NCBI RefSeq assembly: GCF_020404845.1
Contig: NZ_JAIOJZ010000030.1
Location: forward strand, 29,035-93,034
Direction: 5' to 3'
Length of the DNA stretch: 64,000 bases
DNA from: Streptomyces hyderabadensis
GTDB lineage: Bacteria; Actinomycetota; Actinomycetes; Streptomycetales; Streptomycetaceae
Position 1 is the stretch's first letter, and the number at the start of each line of letters is the position of its first letter. The notes below the pieces were generated by a model. That model made no database searches. It was not told the DNA's origin and saw only the letters and a list, made by a program, of their open reading frames with translations. Shown here one piece after another: positions 17,378-25,275 of the stretch. Position numbers and translations under genes: made by a program.

Positions 17378-18190
17378 TCAGTCCCACCAGAAGTCCCAGC
17401 TGTTCATGCCGACGAGGCGTTCCGCATAGGCAGCGAGGGTGTAGGGGTGGGAGCCCTGTCAGATGCTGTCCGGGCAGAAGGCAAAGTGTTCGGCAGCGAC
17501 CCGGAGGGCGCCCTGCGTGTTCGTCGGGGGTGCTGCGACGCTGAGGTGGAGGGTGTCGAAGCCGACGGCTACGACGCGCACGCCGAAGCGGCGCTCCCAG
17601 TCGCGCACGACGGCGGAGAACTTGGCCGTGTCGTTGTCGTAGTTGACCGGCCCGCCCCAGCCGGTGGCCGCCAGCGCGTCCGCGCCGCCGGCAGCGGCGA
17701 CGAGCCCGAGACGGGCCTGGGGGTGCTGGTCGGCGAAGACCTCTGCGTACGCCACGGCCATCTCACCGGCATCCGTCACGAGGTCATCGCTGACGAGCGG
17801 ACCCGGCCAGGCCTGTCCGAACGGCGCGGTGACAGCAAGCCGTTCGTGCGGCGGCAGCAAGTCGTCGTCCTCATTGGTCTCCGCGTACGTGCTCCACCAC
17901 TGCGCCAGGAGTTCGGCCGGGTTGTGCGCGTGGGGGGCGGTCATGCGTTCAGGGAACAATTCGCCGGACCCCCAGGGCCGGAATTCGGCGTCGCCTGGGT
18001 CGTGGGCGTCAAGAAGCAGTGGCCACAGTCCTGAGGTGTTGTGCTCGGCGAGCAGCCGCGCCCACAGTTCGGCAGAAGCCGGGGAGTCGCTCAGCCACAG
18101 GGGCTGCACCGCCCCGTCTCCTTCATCGGATGTGATCAACCGGCCCGCAGGGAGCGGGACAGCGAGAGAGGCCAGCAGTTCAGGGGTCAC
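17378..18190 (-). pseudogene. DUF4253-domain protein with an early TGA
   Basis: The frame from 18190 reads through SSGLWPLLLDAH-like and YAEVFADQHPQARLGLVAA segments to GFDTLHLSVAAPP and EHFAFCPDSI, then meets TGA at 17459-17461. The same frame continues QGSHPYTLAAYAERLVGMN and NSWDFWWD to a second TGA at 17378. The conserved tail of DUF4253 proteins has Trp between the DNI/DSI and QGS motifs, so the stop is a TGG to TGA change removing the last 26 residues. The 243-residue product might still be made. The domain is often found near toxin loci; a direct role is inferred. Confidence 0.78.
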
Positions 18191-18235
18191 GAGCGGAGGC
18201 TAGTTCGAGGCGCTGACAATAAGGATGATGGTGCC

Positions 18236-18721
18236 GTGACGAGCGTGACTGATAACCATGTGAAGGTCCACTTCCGGATGGACGTGGACGAGGACGGCTG
18301 GCCGCCGGCGAGCGTGGAAAGCCTGTGGGCGATCGATCTCGGTGACGGAACAGTCCGCTTGGACAACACCCCATGGTTCGTCCGCGGAGTCGCCAGCGAC
18401 GACATCATCCGCGTGGAGCTCGACGAGGGCGGCGTCCGTTGGGCCGCAGAGACCGTTCAGGCGTCGCAGAACTGCACCATCCGGCTGATCGTTCTCAAGG
18501 ACGGTGGCTCTGGCGCGGCCCGGCAGAGCGTGCTGGACGTCTTTCACCGCCTCGGTGCGACCGGCGAGGGCATCGAGCAGTTCCGGATGGTCGCATTGGA
18601 CGTGCCGCCGGATGCCGATCTTCAACAGCTTCGCAGGCTCTTGGAGCATGGTGCGGCCAAGGGGTGGTGGCACTGGGAAGAGGGATGCGTCACCGATGCC
18701 TGGAGGTCCACGGCCGCGTGA
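18236..18721 (+). CDS. DUF4265-domain protein
   Basis: 161 residues from a GTG preceded by AAGGA. Visible features are HVKVHFRMDVDEDGWPP, ESLWAIDLGDGTVRLDNTPWF, the central VRGVASDDIIRVELDEG and the closing GWWHWEEGCVTDAW, which fit the DUF4265 pattern. No transmembrane segment or signal peptide. The function is not established; several such small DUFs act as immunity proteins in polymorphic toxin systems, and the neighbours CbrC, DUF4253 and barstar support that reading. The frame is intact, unlike its two left neighbours. Confidence 0.8.
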   Translation: MTSVTDNHVKVHFRMDVDEDGWPPASVESLWAIDLGDGTVRLDNTPWFVRGVASDDIIRVELDEGGVRWAAETVQASQNCTIRLIVLKDGGSGAARQSVLDVFHRLGATGEGIEQFRMVALDVPPDADLQQLRRLLEHGAAKGWWHWEEGCVTDAWRSTAA

Positions 18722-18765
18722 CAGACACCCGCGCCACACGTTCGTTGCCTCCCGGGCTGGTTTTC

Positions 18766-19647
18766 TCAACGGCGGCTGGAGTCGGCCCATTCGCGGCTGT
18801 TCCACATGACGGGCATGGCCCCCACCGGCTCGAACCGGATGCCGGGGTCGTTGCTGTGGACTAGTGCGAAGAAGCGTCGCTGGACTACCGCCGCTCGGCG
18901 GGCCTGGTCCGCAATGATGTCCAGCACGATCTGGGCCGCTCTGGGGGATGCGGCGGCGAAGCGGTCGTAGTCGGTGAGTGACAGTACGAGTCCGATTCCC
19001 TCGGCGGTCTCCTCGTGGGACCCGAAGCAGGCGACGTCTCCGAGGCAGTCGTTGAGGGCGTCCAGGTTGTGCCCGTAGTAGTCGGGGAACTGCAGGGCTG
19101 CGGCAACGGCTTGGTGCATGTCACGTTCCGTCGCCCATGCATGCGCTTCGAGATGGACGACGCGGAATCCGCGGTTCTCAAGTCCCAGGACAGCCTCTGC
19201 GAGGAGTCGGCGTCGCCAGAAGAGGGTCACGAACGTGTTGCTCATGTACTCGATGCTGGGGAGCCGATCCCACGTGCCATGCGAGGCCGGCTTCCTGGTG
19301 ATGTCGCGCCGGAAGTGGTCCAGAAGCCGGAAGAACTCATCGACTGGCGTGGAGTCGGCTGGCGTGTGCCGCTCGATCTCGGCGGCCCAGGTCAGAGAGC
19401 TTGACGTTCCGTAATGCTCGTGGAGCCAGTTGATGAAGTCTTCCTCGGGCCAGAAGGCGAAGGGCTCGTGGGCGGAGTGAACGGCGAGCGCCACACGGTA
19501 GCCGGTGAGGATGGACTGCAAGTGCTGGAGCGACCCACCCGGCAGCCACATCCCGGGGCGCAAACGGATCTGCTCCAGGAAGTCGTACACGTCAGAGCAC
19601 TCCTGCCAGTGCTTGACGACGCTGTCGGGGCTGTTGTCGGTCGGCAT
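18766..19647 (-). CDS. Two-domain protein with C-terminal barstar-like domain
   Basis: 293 residues. The C-terminal part (about 165-260) contains the barstar signature HLEAHAWATERDMHQAVAA followed by FPDYYGHNLDALNDCLGD, the ribonuclease-inhibitor fold that blocks barnase-like toxins. The N-terminal 130 residues (YDFLEQIRLRPGMWLPGGS, FAFWPEEDFINWLHEHYG) form a separate domain seen in other actinobacterial immunity-like proteins. No signal peptide, as expected for cytoplasmic protection. No cognate RNase is encoded nearby, so it is an orphan. The start is ATG at 19647 with a weak ribosome-binding site. Confidence 0.85.
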   Translation of the reverse strand: MPTDNSPDSVVKHWQECSDVYDFLEQIRLRPGMWLPGGSLQHLQSILTGYRVALAVHSAHEPFAFWPEEDFINWLHEHYGTSSSLTWAAEIERHTPADSTPVDEFFRLLDHFRRDITRKPASHGTWDRLPSIEYMSNTFVTLFWRRRLLAEAVLGLENRGFRVVHLEAHAWATERDMHQAVAAALQFPDYYGHNLDALNDCLGDVACFGSHEETAEGIGLVLSLTDYDRFAAASPRAAQIVLDIIADQARRAAVVQRRFFALVHSNDPGIRFEPVGAMPVMWNSREWADSSRR

Positions 19648-19785
19648 GCGGGCAGCCTACGGGGGCGTTCACTGTGCTGTGCGACCGGGCGACTCCCGGC
19701 AACTGGGGCCATGGAGCAGAGAAGTTGCGGCCCGTCCCGGTCCCGGATCCTCGCTCGGCCATGAGGGCTGTGGCTCATGCCCGCC

Positions 19786-20136
19786 TCATGCGACGAGCCT
19801 GGTGGCGAAGGCCGCTATCAGGGTGTCCGCCCTCAGCAGCAGCTCAGGGCTGGAAGCTCCCGCCACGTGGACAGAAACCTCATTGCCACCCACGGCCTGC
19901 GCAAGGTGCACCTTGAGGTGATGGTTCGATCCGAGGAGTGGATAGCTGTACCAGCGATCCCGGTGCTCATCATCGGTGGCCTCAAGAGCGATTTCGACCG
20001 CCTGCCAGTCGGTGCCATCGAAGTCGTAGCCGGCGTAACTTGCCAAGAGAGCCAAGAAGGGCAGGACGTTCTCGTTCCAGACCCACCCCTCCAGCTCGTC
20101 GTCGGCGTCGGCCTGTGCCGGAAGCGCGATGAACAC
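19786..20136 (-). pseudogene. 3' part of an unknown gene fused to an IS5 transposase scrap
   Basis: The frame starts GTG at 20136 with VFIALPAQADADDELEGWV, which belongs to the transposase relic at 20137-20362 (such transposases continue WERVFTALxAQADADE). It then changes to WNENVLPFLALLASYAGYDF and VHLAQAVGGNEVSVHVAGA, unrelated to transposases and looking like the C-terminal half of a small soluble protein. This chimera is therefore a gene remnant created by IS insertion, not a native start. Its original N-terminus is not visible. Confidence 0.55.
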
Positions 20137-20362
20137 CCGCTCTCAGGTGCCGTCGGCGGACCATGTCCGCAGCCGGTTGTAGACGCCCCGCCAGTTGCCG
20201 TACTTCTCCGGCAGCTGCACCCACTGCGCCCCTGTCGAAACTTCCAGGCGATGGCGTCGATCCCTCCTCGGTGGTCCCGTCACTGGCCACCCCGCTTCGG
20301 TTTCCGGTCCGGAAGTAACGGCTCGATCCGCGCCCACTGCGCGTCAGCCAACGGCACACCTG
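20137..20362 (-). pseudogene. IS5-family transposase N-terminal relic
   Basis: Minus-strand frames encode AQWARIEPLLPDRKPKRGGQ, then RDHRGGIDAIAWKF, then after a one-base deletion TGAQWVQLPEKYGNWRGVYN and RLRTWSADGT. Two in-frame TGA codons (20280-20282 and 20143-20145) sit at positions normally Trp (GGQ-W-RDHR and DGT-W-ERVF). The rest of the transposase is gone. It is a dead fragment joined to the neighbouring remnant. Confidence 0.7.
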
Positions 20363-20446
20363 GACCAACGAGCAGTCGATCCGGAAGGAGCGGCTACACG
20401 CCGCGGATGCCATCGGTTTCGCCGGCGGCTGTCCACCAGGAGATCA

Positions 20447-20683
20447 CTAGGGTCGCCATCGCTCCCGGCTCTGACGGCGGGGGGCGAGACCGAAGTGGTC
20501 CTCCAGGTCGTGCCGCAGGAACTCGCCGATCTCTGTCTGGTCGGCGTCACCCCGGAGCCGCTGGAGGAGAGGGACGAGCATGCAATCGTATTCGTCCTGT
20601 ACTTCGTCAGGGACGCCGATGGGAGCCCACTCATTGAGCAGATGCCGCAGGCTGCTCTCGATGGCGTCGGTTCCAGGTCGCAT
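20447..20683 (-). CDS. Small acidic protein, possible immunity protein
   Basis: 78 residues from ATG at 20683 preceded by AGGAGCG. It reads AIESSLRHLLNEWAPIGVPD then DEYDCMLVPLLQRLRG and EFLRHDLEDHFGL: acidic and helical, without signal or membrane segment. Similar short proteins occur near toxin genes in Streptomyces, but I cannot name the family with certainty. The start is chosen by the ribosome-binding site; the longer upstream frame is not coding-like. Confidence 0.65.
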   Translation of the reverse strand: MRPGTDAIESSLRHLLNEWAPIGVPDEVQDEYDCMLVPLLQRLRGDADQTEIGEFLRHDLEDHFGLAPRRQSRERWRP

Positions 20684-20748
20684 CGCTCCTGGGTGCTTTC
20701 CGGAGCCGCCCTCCTCGCCCACCCGTACCTTGATCCAAACGAAACCGC

Positions 20749-21195
20749 TCAGGAGTGTCGGCTCACGATTGAGTTGGCGTATGAAGCCAGGTCGTGGGCC
20801 AAAACCTGCAGGCGCCGTCTCCTGAGCTTGTCCAGAAGGGGGAGGGTGCGCCGGTATGTTGCTGACCAGGTGATGTCGGTGCGGCCGTGGGGTGCTGGGG
20901 CCAGGTCCACAGACCCCCGATGAGAAGTGAACAATCCGGCGGCATGGTCGTAGCTGAACCGCTGGTCGGGAACCATCTCGACGATGCGCTCGCGGCAGCA
21001 CACCCGTCCGAGACGAGAACGGATGGTGCGGAGATCACCTACCCGTGCCGGTCTCTCGACCCCCGTCGGCAACTCCCACTCGACCTGGTAGTACGAGGTC
21101 CACGACGGCCAGGATTCTGCGTCCAGGAGCGCGGCGTAGACGAGAGCAGCAGGCGCCGATGAGCGCGAGGTAGCAGTAACAGCGAGGTACGGCAC
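20749..21195 (-). CDS. SRPBCC (polyketide cyclase/START-like) protein
   Basis: 148 residues starting GTG at 21195. The N-terminus TATSRSSAPAALVYAALLDA with WPSWTSYYQVEWELP matches the helix-grip START-like fold that binds hydrophobic ligands. The closing RRRLQVLAHDLASYANS is the usual long C-terminal helix. No Shine-Dalgarno before the GTG. Ligand and role unknown; a soluble cytoplasmic protein. Confidence 0.78.
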   Translation of the reverse strand: MPYLAVTATSRSSAPAALVYAALLDAESWPSWTSYYQVEWELPTGVERPARVGDLRTIRSRLGRVCCRERIVEMVPDQRFSYDHAAGLFTSHRGSVDLAPAPHGRTDITWSATYRRTLPLLDKLRRRRLQVLAHDLASYANSIVSRHS

Positions 21196-21287
21196 ACAAC
21201 AAGGCTAGACCGTGCCTCACGGTGATCGTGTTACGAGCTGTGGGGATCGAAGAGCGGTCCTTGATCACCAGAATGTAGGTTTTGGCC

Positions 21288-21458
21288 ATGGCTGGTGACT
21301 GGCGGGTGCACCGGATCGGGGCTGCACTGAAGGGCGAGAACCCGACTGTGCTGCGACGTCTGACGTCGGGGTTCGCGGTGATCGGGTATGGCGTGGCTGA
21401 TGGTGTGCTTATTGATCTTGATAGTGGCCTGCTGTTGTTCAGTTGTACTGGGTGGTAG
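21288..21458 (+). pseudogene. Truncated HIT-family gene at the transposon edge
   Basis: The N-terminus DWRVHRIGAALKGENPTVLR then RLTSGFAVIG is that of actinobacterial HIT-like hydrolases. After about 36 residues the frame leaves the family (YGVADGVLIDLD) and stops at 21458, so the catalytic HxHxH region is missing. The break lies beside the tniQ/tniB module, suggesting transposon insertion cut the gene. The 21459-21654 stretch is strikingly G/T-rich and may hold the transposon end. Confidence 0.6.
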
Positions 21459-21654
21459 TTCTGGTCAGTCGGTGGGGTTTACGCGGAACCGAGTGTCCGG
21501 TGTCGGGGGATACGTGCGTTGAGCTGGGTGTTTGGTGTTGTGCAGGGTGCTGTGCGGGGTGGCGGTTTTTGCTCAGTGCGGTTGGCGCGTCTATAGGTGC
21601 GGTGCGGGTGTTGGCTGGCTGTGTGTGCTGGGGCGTTGTGGGGTGTGGGTTGGT

Positions 21655-22560
21655 TCAGCGGGTGGTGAGGCGTTGCCAGAGCAGGTCGTGGTCGGCGGGT
21701 GCGAGGCGGGGTAGTTGGAGGCGGTCGGCGAGGTGGTGGAGGAAGGCGGTCTGCTGCGCGCGTGTCAGGGGGTGCGAGGGCAGGCGGTCGAGGGCCGCGG
21801 CGAGGGTGAGGGTTTCGGGGTAGGTGATCAGGTTCCGGCAGGCCAGGGCGGGGGAGGCGGCCTCGCGGGTGAGGTGGGGGTTGGTGGTGGTGAGCTGGTG
21901 CAGGCGGGTGTGCCAGCGGGTGTGGAGGTGCTGGTGGTGGTCGTACCAGCGGGTGGTGATTGTCGTTGCCCAGCTCAGGGAGGCCGCCGTGAGGCGACGG
22001 CGGGCGGCGAGGCGGGTTCGGGTGAGTTCGGGCAGGGAGCGGATGTTGAGGGGGGCGCGGTGTCGGGGGTCGCTGGAGGCTTGCTGGTGACGGGTGCAGA
22101 TCATGGCCCGGGGTAGGTCGGGCGGCGGGTGGATCCATGCGGGGGCGGCGTGGTGGGGCGGGCGGCGCAGGGTACAGGCGGTGCAGGCCGGCAGGGGCTG
22201 GACCGCGGGGGTGAGGGGCTGCCAGCGGGCGGTGGCGGTGGGCGCGGTGGCGATGGTGGCGGGCGGGGGCCGGCGGGCCAGTGCGCGGTTGAGGTGGGTG
22301 GGCGGGATGCGGGTGAAGGCGGCCAGGCGGCGGGCGGCTTCGCAGCTGTAGTGGAGTTCGGTGGTGTGCGGGGCGGCGGGGGTGCCGGTGGTGGTGATGT
22401 GCAGGCCGTCCAGGAGATGGGCGGGGGAGAGGTGGTAGGCGGCGGCGAGGCGGGTGAGGTAGGAGGCTGCCGTTTCGCGGGGCAGTGGTCGCACGCGCAG
22501 CGCGCCGGGCGGGCTGGGCCACATCGCGGCGGGGCGTACCGCGGGCGTGGGGGCGGTCAC
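21655..22560 (-). CDS. tniQ: TniQ-family transposition protein
   Basis: 301 residues beginning at GTG 22560, which overlaps the tniB stop as GTGA. The N-terminus carries the TniQ motif LPRETAASYLTRLAAAYHLS. A putative zinc site follows (LPACTACTLRRPPHH, then MICTRHQ), along with an Arg/His-rich helical C-terminus. TniQ proteins act in target choice or complex assembly in Tn7/Tn5053-type transposons. Gene order with tniB and the tniA tail supports the call. Codon use is extremely GC-rich, as in the host. Confidence 0.85.
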   Translation of the reverse strand: MTAPTPAVRPAAMWPSPPGALRVRPLPRETAASYLTRLAAAYHLSPAHLLDGLHITTTGTPAAPHTTELHYSCEAARRLAAFTRIPPTHLNRALARRPPPATIATAPTATARWQPLTPAVQPLPACTACTLRRPPHHAAPAWIHPPPDLPRAMICTRHQQASSDPRHRAPLNIRSLPELTRTRLAARRRLTAASLSWATTITTRWYDHHQHLHTRWHTRLHQLTTTNPHLTREAASPALACRNLITYPETLTLAAALDRLPSHPLTRAQQTAFLHHLADRLQLPRLAPADHDLLWQRLTTR

Positions 22561-23588
22561 CGGCCGGGTCGGGTGCGGCGGGCGGGGGTCCGGGGCCGGT
22601 AGTGCTCTTCGGCGAGGTGGTCCAGTGCGATGGTGTCCAGCAGGGTCTTGGTGATGCGTTCGGTGCCGTCGCAGATGGCTTCGATGGCGGCCTGGCGGAT
22701 CAGGCGTGAGAGGCTGCCGATGCGTCCGGCGGTCCGTTCGTGCAGGTAGGGCGCCAGCCTGGGCAGGCTGCCGGGGCGGTGTGCGGTGAGGTCGAGGGCG
22801 GCTTCGAGGGTGGTGATCAGCTCGCGGAACGGCTCGCGGTGGCCGGCGCGGGCGGGCAGCGCTCCGCAGTCGATCAGTGAGGCGCGTCCGGCTAGCTGTG
22901 CGCCGCGTACTCCGCTGAAAACGGAGCTGGCGGTGACGTCGATGCCTGCGTAGACGAAGGTGGCGCCGATACGTTCGGTGAGGTCCTTGAGCCAGTCGGC
23001 GGCCTCCGCGCCGCTGGAGGAGCGCGGGTTGAGCCGGTGGATCTCGTCGATCAGCACGAGTTTGATGCCGGCCGTGGTGTAGGTGTGGCAGACGGCGGTG
23101 GTGATCTGCGCGGTGGTCATGCGCGCGGTGACGGGGATGCCGAGGTAGCGGGCGAATTCGGCGGCCAGGGTCTTGGCGGTGGCGCCGGGCGGTACCAGCA
23201 CGTAGGCGACGGGCACGTTGGTGTCGCCCGGGTGGGCGCGGCGGGTGTGGGCGAGGTGGCAGGTGCGGCCGACCTGGAGCAGCGCGGTGGTCTTGCCGGT
23301 GGTGGCCGGGCCGGTGACGATCAGCGACGGCCGGGCGGTGGCCTGCTGGTGGCGGCCGAGGATCATCAGGGTGCGGACCTGGCGTGCCAGGGATTCGATG
23401 GCCGGGGTGCGCACGGTGACGAACTGCGAGTGGTAGGCCAGGCGTTCCTCCCGCGTACGGGGTGCCTGGCCCGGCTGCGGCGGCGTGGGGGGTGCGGTAG
23501 CGGCGAACCGGGCGAAGCCGTCGAACGTCGTCACCGTGTCCGCGGCCGCCGTCTCGTCGTCCGGGGGCGAGGGGCGGGCAGGGCTCAC
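22557..23588 (-). CDS. tniB: TniB-like AAA+ transposition ATPase
   Basis: 343 residues. Walker A is GPATTGKTT near residue 95 and Walker B is KLVLIDEIHRL near 180, with the TniB/IstB-like context YHSQFVTVRTPAIESLARQV at the N-terminus. These proteins regulate the DDE transposase and target selection. The second of two adjacent GTG codons (23588) overlaps the tniA stop as GTGA and is preferred; the first is 23591. The ATPase looks intact although its transposase partner is deleted. Confidence 0.88.
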   Translation of the reverse strand: MSPARPSPPDDETAAADTVTTFDGFARFAATAPPTPPQPGQAPRTREERLAYHSQFVTVRTPAIESLARQVRTLMILGRHQQATARPSLIVTGPATTGKTTALLQVGRTCHLAHTRRAHPGDTNVPVAYVLVPPGATAKTLAAEFARYLGIPVTARMTTAQITTAVCHTYTTAGIKLVLIDEIHRLNPRSSSGAEAADWLKDLTERIGATFVYAGIDVTASSVFSGVRGAQLAGRASLIDCGALPARAGHREPFRELITTLEAALDLTAHRPGSLPRLAPYLHERTAGRIGSLSRLIRQAAIEAICDGTERITKTLLDTIALDHLAEEHYRPRTPARRTRPGR

Positions 23589-23770
23589 CACAGTTCGGCC
23601 TCCTGGCCGGCGTCGTACAGCGCCAGCGCGCCGCTTCCCGCCCGCGTGAGTGCGCCGGACTCATCGGCGCCGGCGTCGTCCCGGTCTTCGGCGGGGGACC
23701 GGGCGTCCAGCGCAACCAGGCTGTCCTCCGCCTCCGTTGCGGCCTGGGCCGCAGCACGGTGCGGTGCTGC
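23585..23770 (-). pseudogene. C-terminal remnant of TniA transposase
   Basis: The minus-strand frame ending at 23585 reads EAEDSLVALDARSPAEDRDD and ends LALYDAGQEAELW, the acidic tail ending typical of TniA/Mu-type transposases encoded just before tniB. Upstream of about 23770 the resemblance stops, so the DDE catalytic core is missing. The stop overlaps the tniB start. This leaves the element without its own transposase. Confidence 0.6.
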
Positions 23771-23854
23771 CGGTTCGCCGCCTGCTGCCTGGGAGGCTGC
23801 CTTCCCGGCGCCGTGGCAGGCGCGGCTGGCGGCACCGGTGTGGGGGGCCGCCGG

Positions 23855-24172
23855 ATGCCCCCGGAGGGCTACCGCCGTGCGATCGAGGCGCACCGCCAGG
23901 CCGCCCGGCCGTCTCTGGCCGACCCCGCTATCGCTGAGGCGGCGGAGCGGCAGACCGCCGCGATGCGGGCACTCAGCCGTCGGGCGTTCCCCGAACCCGA
24001 CGTCGTCGCGGACGATGCGCCGGCCCCGATGGACCAGGCTCGCGCCCAGCGCCGCCGCCAGGCCGCGGCGACCGAGGCCGCCGCGCTGCGCCGGGCTCGA
24101 GAAGAGCGTGCGGCGTGGGAAGCCGGGACGCCAGCCATCGGCCCGCCGGCTGCTTTGCGAACCACGGCCTGA
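23855..24172 (+). CDS. C-terminal fragment of an unrecognised charged protein
   Basis: 106 codons from an ATG at 23855 with strong coding bias: GYRRAIEAHRQAARPSLADP and AERQTAAMRALSRRAFPEP, then an Arg/Ala-rich coiled-coil-like tail. I do not recognise it. It begins where the TniA homology ends on the other strand, so it is probably the 3' end of a gene cut when the transposon was rearranged. A native start is doubtful. Confidence 0.4.
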   Translation: MPPEGYRRAIEAHRQAARPSLADPAIAEAAERQTAAMRALSRRAFPEPDVVADDAPAPMDQARAQRRRQAAATEAAALRRAREERAAWEAGTPAIGPPAALRTTA

Positions 24173-24285
24173 GCCGAAACGCGGTAGATCAGCACTCCCC
24201 TGTTCCAGGTGGTTGTCCCGGCGTAGCGTGACGGGTACACGCCTGGTACACCGTGCGTCGCGGTGCGTACCGAGAAGGGGGAGTC

Positions 24286-25275
24286 GTGCAGGCAGGGACC
24301 GTGCTGGACGGCCGCTACCAGCTGATCGAGGCGATCGGTGCGGGCGGGTTCGGGCAGGTCTGGAAGGCGCACGACCCCAAGGTCGACCGACTGGTGGCCG
24401 TCAAGGTCCTCACCGGCGACGGCAGCGCGGACAGCAGCCAGCAGTCGGCCCGCTTTGCCCGCGAAGCCGCGGTCGCCGGAAGCCTGTCCCATCCGCACAT
24501 CGTCACCGTCCACGACTTCGGCTCCGCAATGCACGACGGACGGTTGCACGCCTACCTGGTGATGGAGCTGCTTCGCGGCAAGCCTCTCAGCGCCGTGTTG
24601 AAGGACGGCCGACTGCCTCTGCCTGATGCCGTTCGGACGGCCGTCTGCATCGCCGACGCCCTGGGCACCGCACACGGCGCAGGCCTGACCCACCGGGACA
24701 TCAAGCCGTCCAACATCATCGTCCGCCCCAACGGCCAGGCGACGGTGGTCGACTTTGGCATCACCAAGAGCAGCGACGAACGGCACGACATCACCACCAG
24801 CGGCGTCCTGATCGGCACCCCGGCCTACATGGCACCCGAGTGCTTCACCGGCACGTTCGACCACCGCTCCGACCTGTACTCGCTCGGGTGCGTGCTCTAC
24901 GAGATGCTCACCGGGCACCAGCCCTTCACCGGAAACTCCTGGCACCTGATCAACCAGCACCTCAACGAACAGCCGGCTCCTCTGCTCAAGGTGCGGCCTG
25001 CCATCCCGCCCGAACTGGCAACGCTCGTCAAACGGCTCCTGGCCAAGAATCCCGACGACCGCCCGTCCGACGCTTTCGAGGTCATTCTGACTCTCCGCAA
25101 AATCGACCGGCGGTACTACGACGAGGACTCGCCCAGCCATGGGCCGGACCGATACGTCCGATCTGCTGTGAGCCCTCAGATCGCAGCCCTTCGGTGCAGT
25201 CGAAGGGCTTGGTCGTGTCCGCAAAGTCAGGCCAGCCAGATTCGTAGGCAAGCGATGGTGACCAGGGCTTCGTAG
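24286..25275 (+). CDS. Ser/Thr protein kinase, C-terminus altered by frameshift and IS
   Basis: Kinase domain from residue 8 to about 270: DGRYQLIEAIGAGGFGQVWK glycine loop, VAVKVL lysine, HRDIKPSN catalytic loop near 136, DFGITKSSD and GTPAYMAPE. The start GTG at 24286 follows GAAGGGGGAG. After KIDRRYYDEDSPSHGPD the frame no longer matches: another frame carries DTSDLL, a TGA (25169), ALRSQPFGAVEGL and then, beyond the IS, DnaJ-like sequence. The original gene was apparently a kinase fused to a DnaJ-type C-terminus. As it stands, 329 residues with a read-through tail inside the IS. No transmembrane helix; the catalytic domain is intact. Confidence 0.88.
   Translation: MQAGTVLDGRYQLIEAIGAGGFGQVWKAHDPKVDRLVAVKVLTGDGSADSSQQSARFAREAAVAGSLSHPHIVTVHDFGSAMHDGRLHAYLVMELLRGKPLSAVLKDGRLPLPDAVRTAVCIADALGTAHGAGLTHRDIKPSNIIVRPNGQATVVDFGITKSSDERHDITTSGVLIGTPAYMAPECFTGTFDHRSDLYSLGCVLYEMLTGHQPFTGNSWHLINQHLNEQPAPLLKVRPAIPPELATLVKRLLAKNPDDRPSDAFEVILTLRKIDRRYYDEDSPSHGPDRYVRSAVSPQIAALRCSRRAWSCPQSQASQIRRQAMVTRAS

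Noticed and set aside
21655..23835. Single 726-codon frame spanning tniQ and tniB
   Set aside because: Only the tniQ part is real; upstream of 22560 this frame is out of register with the TniB protein, which has clear Walker motifs in its own frame.
21655..24172. CRISPR-associated Tn7-like transposon
   Set aside because: No Cas gene and no repeat-spacer array was seen near tniB and tniQ.
16980..25171. Reassignment of TGA to Trp or Cys in this region
   Set aside because: TGA ends several intact genes here (DUF4265, barstar, sigma factor), and the affected frames also carry deletions and truncations. Decay explains all of it.
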